Positions 1 to 7,677 are shown, counted from the first letter of the stretch. The stretch: DNA of 13,997 bases from JBKPCD01 sp046727175 (GCA_046727175.1 JBKPCD010000006.1:1-13997), one strand, 5' to 3'. The notes: generated from the sequence alone by a model not told the origin. Numbers and translations: made by a program.

Positions 1-1125
1 GCAGCCGGCGTGCTGTTCTACACGGCCCGTGACGGCGACAATTATATGAAGCTGCAGCTCCATCGCGTCGGTCTCGACGGAAAGGGGGAGGTGCGGCTGA
101 CAGACCCGGCATTCCATCACACGATCGCCGGCTGCATGCAAGGTGCGGGGGGGCGGGCCGGCGGGCGCGGCGGACTTGGAGCTGCGGGCGGCGGCTGCGG
201 CATTTCGCCGGACAACGGATACTTCGTGGACGTGTACCAGATGCACGACGTCCCGCCGGCGACGCGCCTCGTCGATGCCGCCGGCAAGGTCGTCGCCGAT
301 CTCGCGCACAGCGATCTCGCCAAGTACAACGAGCTTGGTTTCAAAAAGGCGGAGATGTTCACGTATCCCGCAGCGGACGGCATGACGCCGCTGCATGGGC
401 TGATTCAGTTTCCGTCCAACTTCGATCCATCACGAAAGTATCCGGCGCTCGTCTCCGTTTACGGCGGGCCGGCATCGGCGAGCAACACCGCTCGCGAGAC
501 CTTCATCGCGCCGAACGCCACGGCGGAGTACGGATTCCTCGTGTTGAATCTCGATACGCGCAGCACTTCGGGTCAGGGCAAACGACTGCTCGACAGCACG
601 TACCTGAAGCTCGGTCAGGTCGAGATCGACGACATGGCGCAAGGCGTGAAGGCGCTCTGGAATCGTCCGTACTTCGACAAGAATCGTGTCGGCGTTTACG
701 GGACGTCGTACGGCGGCTATTCGGCCGTCATGTCAATCCTTCGCTATCCCGACGTGTACGCGGCCGCATCGGCATCGTCGCCCGTCACCGCGTGGTATCA
801 CTACGACAGCATCTACACGGAGCGGTACATGTGGATCCCGCAGGAGAACAACGACGGCTACGAGAAGGGCAGCGCGATGACGTACGCGAAGGATCTCAAG
901 GGCCGACTGATGCTCTATTACGGTACCGCGGACAACAACGTGCATCCGTCGAACATGATGCAATTGATCAAGGCCCTGCAGGATGCGGGCAAAAGCTTCG
1001 AGGTGCAGGTCGGCCCCGACCGTGGCCACAGCGGGATCAATCCAGAACGCATGATGGAGTTCTTCATCGAGAATCTCGTCATGCGGCCAGGCGCGGTGGC
1101 GATGACATCGCAAGCGCGTAAATAA
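1..1125 (+). CDS. S9 family (DPP4-like) serine peptidase, C-terminal part
   Basis: The reading frame is open from base 1, so the true start lies before the window; 374 residues are visible. The last 220 or so residues form the alpha/beta-hydrolase domain of a prolyl oligopeptidase/DPP4-type enzyme. The nucleophile is Ser236 in GTSYGGY, the acid is Asp311 in GTADNNVHP and the base is His343 in RGHSG. Tyr154 in VYGGP matches the oxyanion tyrosine of DPP4. The spacings (82, 75 and 32 residues) are close to those of DPP4, so the catalytic machinery is intact. Residues 1-115 or so are the end of the beta-propeller and carry a Gly/Arg-rich insert at nt 142-195 with a cysteine on each side. Family knowledge suggests cleavage of short peptides, probably outside the cytoplasm; the signal peptide would lie outside the window. 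The exact specificity cannot be read. A long hairpin begins at the stop codon. Confidence 0.93.
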   Translation, partial: AAGVLFYTARDGDNYMKLQLHRVGLDGKGEVRLTDPAFHHTIAGCMQGAGGRAGGRGGLGAAGGGCGISPDNGYFVDVYQMHDVPPATRLVDAAGKVVADLAHSDLAKYNELGFKKAEMFTYPAADGMTPLHGLIQFPSNFDPSRKYPALVSVYGGPASASNTARETFIAPNATAEYGFLVLNLDTRSTSGQGKRLLDSTYLKLGQVEIDDMAQGVKALWNRPYFDKNRVGVYGTSYGGYSAVMSILRYPDVYAAASASSPVTAWYHYDSIYTERYMWIPQENNDGYEKGSAMTYAKDLKGRLMLYYGTADNNVHPSNMMQLIKALQDAGKSFEVQVGPDRGHSGINPERMMEFFIENLVMRPGAVAMTSQARK

Positions 1126-1207
1126 ATGGACAAGGGAAAAGGGAGAAGGAAAAGGAGATTTCTTCCTTTGTCCCTTTTGCCTTTTCCCTTTCCTTATAGG
1201 TCCATTT
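1124..1207 (+). repeat. Inverted heptad array A (AAGGGAA-type) at the peptidase 3' end
   Basis: A perfect 8-bp inverted pair, AAATGGAC (1124-1131) and GTCCATTT (1200-1207), encloses a purine-rich arm (1132-1158) followed by a pyrimidine-rich arm (1159-1195). The left arm reads as heptads AAGGGAA, AAGGGAG and similar. The reverse complement of the right arm reads AAGGGAA, AAGGCAA and similar, so the arms can pair imperfectly, with 11 consecutive matches at the outer end. The left base of the stem overlaps the peptidase stop codon. There is no strong T-run after the stem, so this is not a textbook intrinsic terminator. It may be a 3'-end structure of the mRNA. The architecture matches the arrays near 4552, 5371 and 8883. 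Confidence 0.75.
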
Positions 1208-1279
1208 GACTGATTGATTTGGATCTCCGGCCTTCTCCCGATATCGTGAGGGCCCGGCTCTCACTGGAGCGGAACCACT

Positions 1280-4200
1280 ATGCCAGCACGCGTGCCCTGT
1301 CCGAGGTGTCTGTCCCTCGCCATCGTCCTGCTGGCGCTCGCCGCGACCGTGGCCGCGCAGCGTGACGGCTTCACGCCGACGCAGAACACTACGGTGGAGC
1401 CACTGCGCTTCCGCTACATGGGCCCCCCTTCTGCCGGGCGGATCTCTGCGGCCGCCGGCATACCGGGTGACACGCGAACGTACTACGCGGGCGCGGCGTC
1501 GGGTGGCGTCTGGAAGACGACTGATGGCGGCCAAACGTTCGCGCCGATTTTCGATGCGCAGCCGGTGCAAGCGATCGGAGCGCTCGCCGTCGCTCTTTCC
1601 GATCCGAACATCGTCTGGGCGGGTACCGGGGAGGCGTGGGCCATCCGTCCAAGCGACGTCATGGGTGATGGCATCTACAAGTCCACGGACGCCGGCGCGA
1701 CGTGGAAGAAGAGCGGGCTGCCCGAAAGCGGACGCATCGGCAAGATCGTCATCCACCCGACGAACCCGCAGATCGTGTTCGCGTGCGTCCTTGGACGCGC
1801 GACCGGTCCGCAGCAGGAGCGCGGCGTTTTTCGCACGACCAACGGCGGTGACACGTGGGATCGGGTGCTCTTCGTGAACGCTGACACGGGCTGCTCGGGT
1901 CTGTCCATGGACCCGAACGATCCGAACGTCCTCATCGCCGGCACCTGGCAGGTCGTCATGCACACGTGGGGAATGTTCAGCGGAGGCGAGGGCAGCGGCG
2001 TGTATCTCTCGAGAGACGGCGGCGCGACGTGGAAGAAAGCCGAACACCCCGGATTGCCCAAGCCGCCCGTCGGCAAGATCGACGTCGCCATCGCGCCATC
2101 CGACAGCAAGCGCATGTACGCGTTGATCCAGACGGCAAATCAAGGGTCGTTGTGGCGTTCCGACGATGCCGGCGTGTCCTGGAAGGCCGTGAGCTGGGAT
2201 CGAAGACTCATCGGCCGAGCGGGCTATTACATCCGTGTCGCCGTGAATCCTGCGAACGCCGATGAAGTTCTCGTGGCTAACAGCACGTTCCATCGCTCGA
2301 CGGATGGCGGAGTGACGTTTCCCCTCCAGGGTGGCGGGTGCGGCGATTGCCACGACATCTGGATGGACCCGAAAAACGCGGATCACTGGATTGCCACCGG
2401 CGACGGCGGCATGGGCATCACGACGAACCACGGCGAGAACTTCACCAGCATCTCCCTGCCGATCGGGCAGATGTACCACGTGGCCACCGACAACCGCGTG
2501 CCGTACTGGATCTACAGCAATCGTCAGGACGACGGGACCATGCGCGGCCCGAGCAATTCGCCAGTGCCCGTGCCGAATGTCCGGTCGTATGCCCCGGAAG
2601 CGCCGACGGCAGGTGGTGGTCGCGGCGGTCGAGGTGGCGGACGCGGCGGCGGCCGAGGGGGTGTCGGCGGCGGCACACCATGGGATCAGGGGATCGGCGG
2701 TTGCGAGTCCGGCTTCACGCTCCCCGACCTCTCGAATCCTGACATCGTCTGGGCCAGCTGTTACGGGAACGAAGTAACGCGCTACGACGCGCACACCGGC
2801 CGCGCGCGATCGGTGAGTCCCTGGATTCACTCGCTCGATTCGGAGCCGACGAAGACGAAGTACCGCTGTCACTGGACGCCGCCGCTCGCGATCGATCCGT
2901 TCGACACGAACACGATCTACTACGGCTGCCAGGTGATCTTCCGTACATCGAACGGCGGACAGTCCTGGGACGTCATCAGCCCGGACCTCTCGACGCAGGA
3001 CCCGTCGCGGATTGTTTCCTCCGGCGGAGTCATCGGCGACAACCTCGGTCAGTTCTACGGCGAGCTCGTGTTCGCGATCGCGCCCTCGACGATCCAGAAA
3101 GGCCTCATCTGGGCCGGCACGAATGACGGGAAGATCTGGTACACCAAAGACGCGGGGAAGAACTGGTTCGATCTAACGAAGAACGTCGCGGGAATGGCCC
3201 CGTGGGGAACCGTTACACAGATTTCTCCATCCACGTTCGACGCCGGTACCGCATATGTCGCAGTCGACTATCACCTGATGGACAATCGCGACCCGTTCAT
3301 CTTCAAGACGACCGACTTCGGTCAGACGTGGACGAAGATCAGCGACACGCTGCCGAAGGGGCATCCGCTCGCGTACGTGCTTTCGGTCACCGAGAATCCA
3401 AACCGGAAGGGAATGCTGTTCGCCGGCACCGGCAGCGCGTTCTATTACTCGATGGACGACGGGACGCGCTGGACGCAATTCAAGGAAGGACTTCCTGCAG
3501 CGCCAGTCACCTGGGTCACCGTTCAGAAGCACCACCATGATGTCGTCGTTTCGACGTACGGACGTGGGCTCTACATCCTCGGGGACATCACGAGGCTCGA
3601 ACAAGACGGGCCGCCGCCCGGGACGGCCGCGTTCCTCTATGCGCCGCGTCCAGGGTTTCGCCAGGCGAGGAGCGGCGGTGCGGAATTTCTGTTTTCGCTC
3701 GAGGCGGCGCCACCCGACCCGGTCCGGTTCGAAATCCTCGACTCGGGCGGTGCCGTGATTCGTACCTTCACCGTGCCCATCTCACGCGCCGGGCTGAGTC
3801 GCGCAGCCTGGGATATGCGGTATGACGGGTCTCGTCAGGTCGCGCTCCTCACCACGCCCCCGGATAATCCGCACATCTGGGAGGAGCCGCGCTTCAAAGG
3901 TCAGACGATGCGTCCGATCGATCACTGGGGCATTCAGCAGCCGCAGCGATCCGGACCGATCGCAAGCCCGGGAAAGTACACCGTCCGGATGACGGCTGCG
4001 GGACAGACACTCACGCAGCCGTTCGACGTGCTGAAGGATCCATCCATCAGCTCCTCGGACGAGGACCTGCGGGCGTCGACGACGATGCAGGCTCGCATCC
4101 GGGACGACATGAACGCCGCCGTGGACATGATCAACGAGATAGAGGTCGTTCGGAAGCAAGTCGAAGATCAGTTGAAGACGCAGCAGGCCAGGAAGGATGT

Positions 4201-4579
4201 CGTGCAGCTGCTGCAGGACGTCGATAAGAAGATCCTCGATGTCGAGCTGAGGCTCCTGTCACGATCCGATCTACACAGCGACGACAAGTGGTACGTCGAA
4301 GCCTACAAGACCTATATGAACCTGGTTTGGCTCAACGGCGTCGTGGGAACGGGCGCGGGAGACGTCGCTGGCGGTGCAGAGTATCGGCCAACCGACGCGT
4401 CGGTTGCGGTTCTGGAGATGCTGGAGAAAGAGCTCAGCGCGGCGAAGATTGCGTTTGCGGTACTGATGGAAAAAGATCTCGCCGCCGCAAACAAGGCGCT
4501 GACTGCGAAAGGAGCTCCGGCGATTCAGCGGGGCATGACCGCGAAGACGACAGAAGCTAGACGCCAGGAGCGAGAGTGA
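1280..4579 (+). CDS. Secreted VPS10/sortilin-like BNR-repeat propeller protein
   Basis: This 1099-residue protein has a signal peptide (residues 1-27, hydrophobic LSLAIVLLALAATVAA, likely cleaved near AAQ). Many Asp-box/BNR motifs follow, such as TTDGGQTF (about residue 80), STDAGATW, TTNGGDTW, SRDGGATW, TSNGGQSW and TTDFGQTW. They indicate two seven- to ten-bladed propellers of the sortilin/VPS10 or glycosidase-like BNR type. The segment STYGRGLYILGD near residue 757 closes the propeller region as in relatives. It is followed by a beta-rich domain and a helical, coiled-coil-like tail (about 927-1000). A Gly/Arg tract occupies residues 445-465, and CGDCH (354-358) fits CXXCH by form. Family members are secreted and poorly characterised; sugar hydrolysis is not established. 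The start has only GGAG, 10 nt upstream, but the signal peptide supports it. The stop falls inside a seven-base repeat. Confidence 0.88.
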   Translation: MPARVPCPRCLSLAIVLLALAATVAAQRDGFTPTQNTTVEPLRFRYMGPPSAGRISAAAGIPGDTRTYYAGAASGGVWKTTDGGQTFAPIFDAQPVQAIGALAVALSDPNIVWAGTGEAWAIRPSDVMGDGIYKSTDAGATWKKSGLPESGRIGKIVIHPTNPQIVFACVLGRATGPQQERGVFRTTNGGDTWDRVLFVNADTGCSGLSMDPNDPNVLIAGTWQVVMHTWGMFSGGEGSGVYLSRDGGATWKKAEHPGLPKPPVGKIDVAIAPSDSKRMYALIQTANQGSLWRSDDAGVSWKAVSWDRRLIGRAGYYIRVAVNPANADEVLVANSTFHRSTDGGVTFPLQGGGCGDCHDIWMDPKNADHWIATGDGGMGITTNHGENFTSISLPIGQMYHVATDNRVPYWIYSNRQDDGTMRGPSNSPVPVPNVRSYAPEAPTAGGGRGGRGGGRGGGRGGVGGGTPWDQGIGGCESGFTLPDLSNPDIVWASCYGNEVTRYDAHTGRARSVSPWIHSLDSEPTKTKYRCHWTPPLAIDPFDTNTIYYGCQVIFRTSNGGQSWDVISPDLSTQDPSRIVSSGGVIGDNLGQFYGELVFAIAPSTIQKGLIWAGTNDGKIWYTKDAGKNWFDLTKNVAGMAPWGTVTQISPSTFDAGTAYVAVDYHLMDNRDPFIFKTTDFGQTWTKISDTLPKGHPLAYVLSVTENPNRKGMLFAGTGSAFYYSMDDGTRWTQFKEGLPAAPVTWVTVQKHHHDVVVSTYGRGLYILGDITRLEQDGPPPGTAAFLYAPRPGFRQARSGGAEFLFSLEAAPPDPVRFEILDSGGAVIRTFTVPISRAGLSRAAWDMRYDGSRQVALLTTPPDNPHIWEEPRFKGQTMRPIDHWGIQQPQRSGPIASPGKYTVRMTAAGQTLTQPFDVLKDPSISSSDEDLRASTTMQARIRDDMNAAVDMINEIEVVRKQVEDQLKTQQARKDVVQLLQDVDKKILDVELRLLSRSDLHSDDKWYVEAYKTYMNLVWLNGVVGTGAGDVAGGAEYRPTDASVAVLEMLEKELSAAKIAFAVLMEKDLAAANKALTAKGAPAIQRGMTAKTTEARRQERE
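2612..2674 (+). repeat. Gly/Arg low-complexity tract inside the BNR protein
   Basis: Twenty-one codons encode only Gly, Arg and one Val (GGGRGGR at the start, VGGG at the end). Glycine is encoded by mixed GGT, GGC, GGA and GGG codons, so it is not a simple recent trinucleotide expansion. It separates two propeller segments and is probably a flexible exported linker. The upstream peptidase has a similar but less regular tract at nt 142-195. Confidence 0.85.
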
Positions 4580-4630
4580 AGTGGCAACCCGATGCGTCTA
4601 GTTTTGGATCCTGACTTCTGGTTTTTGGAA
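4552..4630 (+). repeat. Degenerate heptad array B around the BNR-protein stop codon
   Basis: Seven-base units starting at 4552 (AGAAGCT), 4559 (AGACGCC), 4566 and 4573 share AG at the front and run through the last codons and the TGA stop. A second run at 4601-4628 has units such as GTTTTGG, CTTCTGG and TTTTTGG. The two sides share a perfect 8-bp inverted pair, CTAGACGC (4557-4564) and GCGTCTAG (4594-4601), which brackets the stop codon. CTGACTTCTGG near 4611 is also partly complementary to CCAGAAG-like sequence on the left. The period is weaker than at the other arrays. Confidence 0.5.
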
Positions 4631-4999
4631 CGGGGCTCGCGGCAGCTGCTGCAACAGACGAGCGCCAGGCACCCCTAAGGAGCTCGTTGTGTGTGGCCGT
4701 CTGCGAAGACGTAGTCTGCGGGCCAGGGGTTTGAGCACGCCCAGCCGCGAACCCTGTGCCCGACAACGTTGCAATCGGAACGCCAATTCAGTACGTTCAA
4801 GGACCAGGCTCGTGGACGGGTTGACCGACCGGGTAGCGTGTAAGGAGTACGTCGCAGATTCCAACAGAGGCAGACGTATTGATGAGTACAGACGGCGCGC
4901 TAATTCGATGTGCGCGCGCCACTTTTTCGCTGCGCCGAGCCGCCGGTCTGAACACTGCAGTCGTGGATCGACGAGACCTCGAGTAGGAAAGGAGGTTGG
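4580..4999. other. Intergenic stretch without a convincing gene
   Basis: No ORF in this stretch has a believable start, ribosome-binding site or family resemblance; the open frames on both strands are Arg/Ser-rich readings of high-GC DNA that run into the response regulator gene. It contains the right half of array B, a terminator-like hairpin at 4894-4927, and the ribosome-binding site AAAGGAGG (4988-4995) of the next gene. No tRNA-like fold was recognised. A small RNA ending at the hairpin is possible, but no convincing promoter was found for one. Confidence 0.6.
4894..4927 (+). terminator. Possible intrinsic terminator (GC hairpin plus T5)
   Basis: GGCGCGC (4894-4900) pairs perfectly with GCGCGCC (4914-4920) across a 13-nt loop, and TTTTT follows at 4923-4927. 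This has the form of a rho-independent terminator on the plus strand. It lies 315 nt after the BNR-protein stop and 72 nt before the response regulator start. It could end a long 3' UTR, end an unrecognised small RNA, or act as a leader attenuator for the response regulator. Confidence 0.5.
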
Positions 5000-5371
5000 A
5001 TGTCGCCATCGCCGCTTGTGCTCATCGTCGATGACGTTGCCGATAACCGGGAAGTCTACGCCGAGTACCTCCGATTCCGTGGATATCGCACGCTCGAAGC
5101 CGCCACCGGCTCCGACGCCATTTCCACTGTTCGCCGCCACCGCCCGGCTGTCGTGCTGCTCGATCTCAGGCTGCCCGACATAAACGGCATTGAAGTGAGC
5201 CGTCAGCTCCGGGCGACCTGTGAAGGCTCGGGCGCCAAAATCATCGCTCTCTCTGCGTGCGTGTTTCCCGACGATGTCGCCGGCGCATTGGAAAGTGGAT
5301 GTCACGCTTTTCTACAGAAGCCCTGCCTCCCCGATGCCGTTGTGAGTGAGATCGAGCGCCTGCTGCGATGA
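5000..5371 (+). CDS. Stand-alone receiver-domain response regulator
   Basis: The 123-residue protein is a single CheY-like receiver. Its acidic pocket is Asp11/Asp12, the phosphoacceptor is Asp55 in LLDLRLPDINGIE, the switch serine is Ser85 in IALSA, and the conserved lysine is Lys107 in FLQKP. All key residues are present, so phosphorylation by a histidine kinase is expected. There is no output domain, so it should act by protein contact or in a phosphorelay. No kinase is visible in the window, so the partner is unknown. The start is well supported by AAAGGAGG, 4 nt upstream. Cys87 and Cys101 are extra features of unknown meaning. A terminator-like hairpin lies 72 nt upstream, and a heptad array starts at the stop codon. 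Confidence 0.95.
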   Translation: MSPSPLVLIVDDVADNREVYAEYLRFRGYRTLEAATGSDAISTVRRHRPAVVLLDLRLPDINGIEVSRQLRATCEGSGAKIIALSACVFPDDVAGALESGCHAFLQKPCLPDAVVSEIERLLR

Positions 5372-5455
5372 GAGAGTAGAGTCAGAAGTTAGAAGCTAGA
5401 AGTCAGAGCGATCGCGGCAACTCACTCTAGCTTCTAGATTCTAGCTTCTGAGTTT
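5371..5455 (+). terminator. Inverted heptad array C (AGAAGCT-type) with T-run; probable terminator
   Basis: The left arm has heptads AGAAGTT (5384), AGAAGCT (5391) and a third similar unit at 5398. The right arm (5424-5450) reads on its reverse complement as AGAAGCT, AGAATCT and so on. Arms 5383-5408 and 5425-5450 match at 22 of 26 positions, with a 16-nt loop containing GCGATCGC. GAG and TTTTT (5453-5457) follow, giving an intrinsic-terminator layout for the response regulator. The T-run overlaps the stop codon of the convergent RodZ-like gene (5456-5458). A further AGAGAGT unit begins on the last base of the response regulator stop. Confidence 0.75.
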
Positions 5456-6226
5456 TTACTGGACCGTTGCGGCGTTCGCGGGCGTCACGTGTACCGTCCG
5501 CATTTGACCATTCGCTCCTATGTTTCCGATCTCGCGGCCGTTGACCGACCACGTGATCGCGCCCGCGTCGCCCGAGAGGATCGTGATCTCACGATCGCCT
5601 TCGAGCGTCCGAAGCGTTCCGGGAGGGAGTAATTCGTAAATCATCCGCCGCCCGTCGGCTGACGCTGTCACCCAGCATCTGCCCGTCGTTTTGAGTGTCA
5701 CGGTAAGAGCGTGTGCGGGTGTCGATGTGTTCGTCCCCGCCGCAGGTGTCTTCACGTCCACGGGCTTTGCCGCCACGCGTGTGTCGCTCGCGGGTGCGAT
5801 CGCCCCAGCTCCTGACGTTCCAATAATCGGGTTCGCCGTCTGAGGACGCGCCGCCGTCTCCGGTCCGACCGCCCTCGTTGCGAGTCCGATCACGACGACG
5901 ACGGCGGCTCCGCCGACAGCGGCCCACGTCCATCCGAGGGCGGAGATCGCTGGCTTTCGCGAAACCGAAGCGCTGGCAGGCGTCGTTGTGGCAACGGGAG
6001 CGAACTGCGCGAAGTAGTCGCGCGCGGTCTGCTCGGGATCGAGTCCGATCTCGCGTGCGTACGCACGAACGAACCCCCGACCGAACGGGCGCGGAGGAAC
6101 CGCACTCACGTCGTTGCGTTCGATCGCCGCGAGAATGCGCGGCTGCACGCGGGTGGTGTGCGCGAGTGCGTCGATGGAAAGTCCCTTGGCTTCGCGAGAG
6201 CTTCGAAGCTGCGCACCGATGTTCAT
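5456..6226 (-). CDS. RodZ-like HTH / single-pass membrane / DUF4115 protein
   Basis: The 256-residue protein starts with a Cro/RodZ-type helix-turn-helix region (residues 1-70; LRSSREAKGLSIDALA, then PPRPFGRGFVRAYAREIGLDP, the usual RodZ-family signature). A membrane span lies near residues 96-118, followed by a Pro/Ala/Thr-rich linker and a C-terminal beta domain (about 172-256; CWVTASADGRRMIYELLPPG, then a WSVNGREIG stretch) resembling DUF4115. In rod-shaped bacteria RodZ links MreB to the elongation machinery; a role in cell shape here is inference only. The frame extends 11 codons upstream, but the start at 6226 is preferred because AGGAGGG lies 6 nt before it. It converges on the response regulator and shares the hairpin between them. 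Confidence 0.88.
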   Translation of the reverse strand: MNIGAQLRSSREAKGLSIDALAHTTRVQPRILAAIERNDVSAVPPRPFGRGFVRAYAREIGLDPEQTARDYFAQFAPVATTTPASASVSRKPAISALGWTWAAVGGAAVVVVIGLATRAVGPETAARPQTANPIIGTSGAGAIAPASDTRVAAKPVDVKTPAAGTNTSTPAHALTVTLKTTGRCWVTASADGRRMIYELLPPGTLRTLEGDREITILSGDAGAITWSVNGREIGNIGANGQMRTVHVTPANAATVQ

Positions 6227-6232
6227 TGGGGT

Positions 6233-6239
6233 CCCTCCT
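6233..6239 (-). promoter_or_regulatory. Ribosome-binding site fixing the RodZ-like start
   Basis: On the minus strand AGGAGGG is followed by 6 nt and then ATG at 6226. The alternative ATG codons at 6259 and 6253 have no comparable site, so the shorter start is chosen. Confidence 0.85.
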
Positions 6240-6304
6240 GCGTGCTGTTCCATGAGCATAGCACCGTGTGATATGAAGACACCTTAACTCAGCAGTAAAC
6301 GGAA

Positions 6305-7414
6305 ATGCAAACACTGAGCGGTACGTGCTTGCGTAGCGCCGGCGATGCTGCAAGGGGGGTTACGGTGCGCAAGTGTTCGATTCGCGTTGCCTCTTTCGCG
6401 GACTATTGCGGCAACTGGATCAACGGCTTCGATCCTGCCGCACCGTCATCGTCCGCAGTCTCTCCATTTGCGACGGGCGTCCCGGCGCCGGTCGATCTGA
6501 AGGTCGGGCCCGACGGCAGTCTCTACTATCTTGCGCGCGGTCCGGGATCCGTCTACAAGGTCCGGTACACCGGCAATGAGGCGCCGACGATTACGCAGCA
6601 GCCTGCGAGTGAGACGGCTTTCGTGGGGCAACAGGTAAACTTCACGGTCGCCGCTTCAGGCACCGCGCCTTTGTCGTATCAATGGCAGCGCAACGCGGTG
6701 GATATCCGTGGCGCCACGTCATCGACGTACACCATCTCGTCGGTCTCTTCGGCCGACAACGGCGCTCGCTTCAGGTGCGTCGTCTCGAACACGGCGGGCA
6801 ACGCCATCAGCGACGACGCAACGCTGACGGTTACGACGAACACGGCGCCGGTCGCGACCATCACGCAGCCAGCCGAGGGTACGCTCTACACCGCCGGACC
6901 GACGATCACTTATGCAGGAACAGGCACGGATGCGGAGGACGGACCGCTGGCGGCCGCGGCGTTCACTTGGAAGATCGATTTCCACCATGATACGCACGTG
7001 CATCCGTTCATGCCGGACACTTCGGGCGCAACAGGCGGGAGCTTCACGATTCCCACCACCGGTGAAACGTCGGCGAACGTCTGGTATCGGATTTATCTGA
7101 CGGTGCGCGACTCGCAGGGGCTGACGACGACCGTGTTCCGCGACGTGCGACCGAGGACCGTCAAGATCTCGATCGTGGCGCAGCCGTCGGGGCCGCAGCT
7201 GACGCTCGACGGCCAGCCGATTACCGGCAACTACACGGTTGCCGCGGTCGTCGGCATGCAGCGCACGATTGCCGCGCCGCCGTCCCGGCAGATACGCACC
7301 TGGAACTACACGTTCGTGTCATGGTCCGACGGCGAAGCGGCAACGCACGACATCACCGTCCCGGCCACCGACACGACCTACACGGCGGTGTATCAGAAGA
7401 CGAAGGTGAGATGA
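6305..7414 (+). pseudogene. 5'-truncated PQQ-type sugar dehydrogenase remnant with Ig-like domain
   Basis: From about nt 6393 the translation (SFADYCGNWINGFDP, then PVDLKVGPDGSLYYLARG) resembles the end of the propeller of glucose/sorbosone-type dehydrogenases. An Ig-like domain follows (about residues 93-178; PTITQQPASETAFVGQQ, YQWQRN), then a beta domain with DFHHDTHVHPFMPDTSG and a tail with FVSWSDGEAATHDI. This tail order is familiar from acidobacterial and planctomycetal sugar dehydrogenases. The catalytic first part of the propeller and a signal peptide are missing. The first 29 or so residues look unrelated, so the join lies near 6390. I saw no ribosome-binding site before the ATG at 6305. 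A decayed fragment is most likely; an expressed short Ig-domain protein is less likely. Confidence 0.7.
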
Positions 7415-7425
7415 AATCGGCGAGG

Positions 7426-7445
7426 CCGGTCGCAGGCGCGACCGG
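7426..7445 (+). terminator. Perfect 8-bp hairpin after the remnant gene
   Basis: CCGGTCGC (7426-7433) pairs with GCGACCGG (7438-7445) across a four-base AGGC loop, 11 nt after the stop codon. No T-run follows, so it could be a factor-dependent 3' end or an mRNA-stabilising hairpin rather than an intrinsic terminator. Confidence 0.5.
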
Positions 7446-7535
7446 TCGAACGACGACTACCAGAGGGCTTGGAAGTCGCCAGCTACGACACCGAGTATCG
7501 AGCCAGCTGCCTACTGAGCTACCGAGCCGGCGCGT

Positions 7536-7619
7536 CTATCGACAGAGCAGCGTGAGCACCGACAGCGTTTCGATTCCGCCGAGCAGGCACGCGCAGGTTA
7601 CGACCAACTTCTTCAACAT
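7536..7619 (-). CDS. Possible 27-residue hydrophobic micro-ORF
   Basis: The minus strand encodes a 27-residue peptide that begins MLKKLVVTCACLL and ends LTLLCR. GGAGG (complement of 7625-7629) lies 5 nt before the ATG, an ideal ribosome-binding site. The Lys-Lys start followed by a hydrophobic, Cys-containing stretch looks like a small membrane peptide or the beginning of a lipoprotein signal. No longer frame continues beyond the stop. It may be chance, or the remnant of a decayed exported protein; no family is recognised. Confidence 0.25.
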   Translation of the reverse strand: MLKKLVVTCACLLGGIETLSVLTLLCR

Positions 7620-7677
7620 TCTGGCCTCCAATGACGAACGCGACCAGGGAGGGCAATCTGCATACCGGAGGACAGTA

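Noticed and set aside
1079..2872. A 597-codon open frame antisense to the BNR protein
   Set aside because: It is Arg/Ala/Val-rich with no recognisable domain and covers a gene with clear signal peptide and BNR motifs, so it is a high-GC shadow frame.
4689..5183. A 164-codon plus-strand frame entering the response regulator gene
   Set aside because: Arg/Ser-rich composition, no domain, and it overlaps the well-supported start at 5000 in another frame.
4598..5305. A 235-codon minus-strand frame over the intergenic stretch and response regulator
   Set aside because: No ribosome-binding site or domain is seen, and it is antisense to an intact receiver domain.
7484..7530. A fifth heptad array after the dehydrogenase remnant
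   Set aside because: Some words recur (CGAGCC, GAGCTACC), but a seven-base register could not be held over more than two units and no inverted partner was found.
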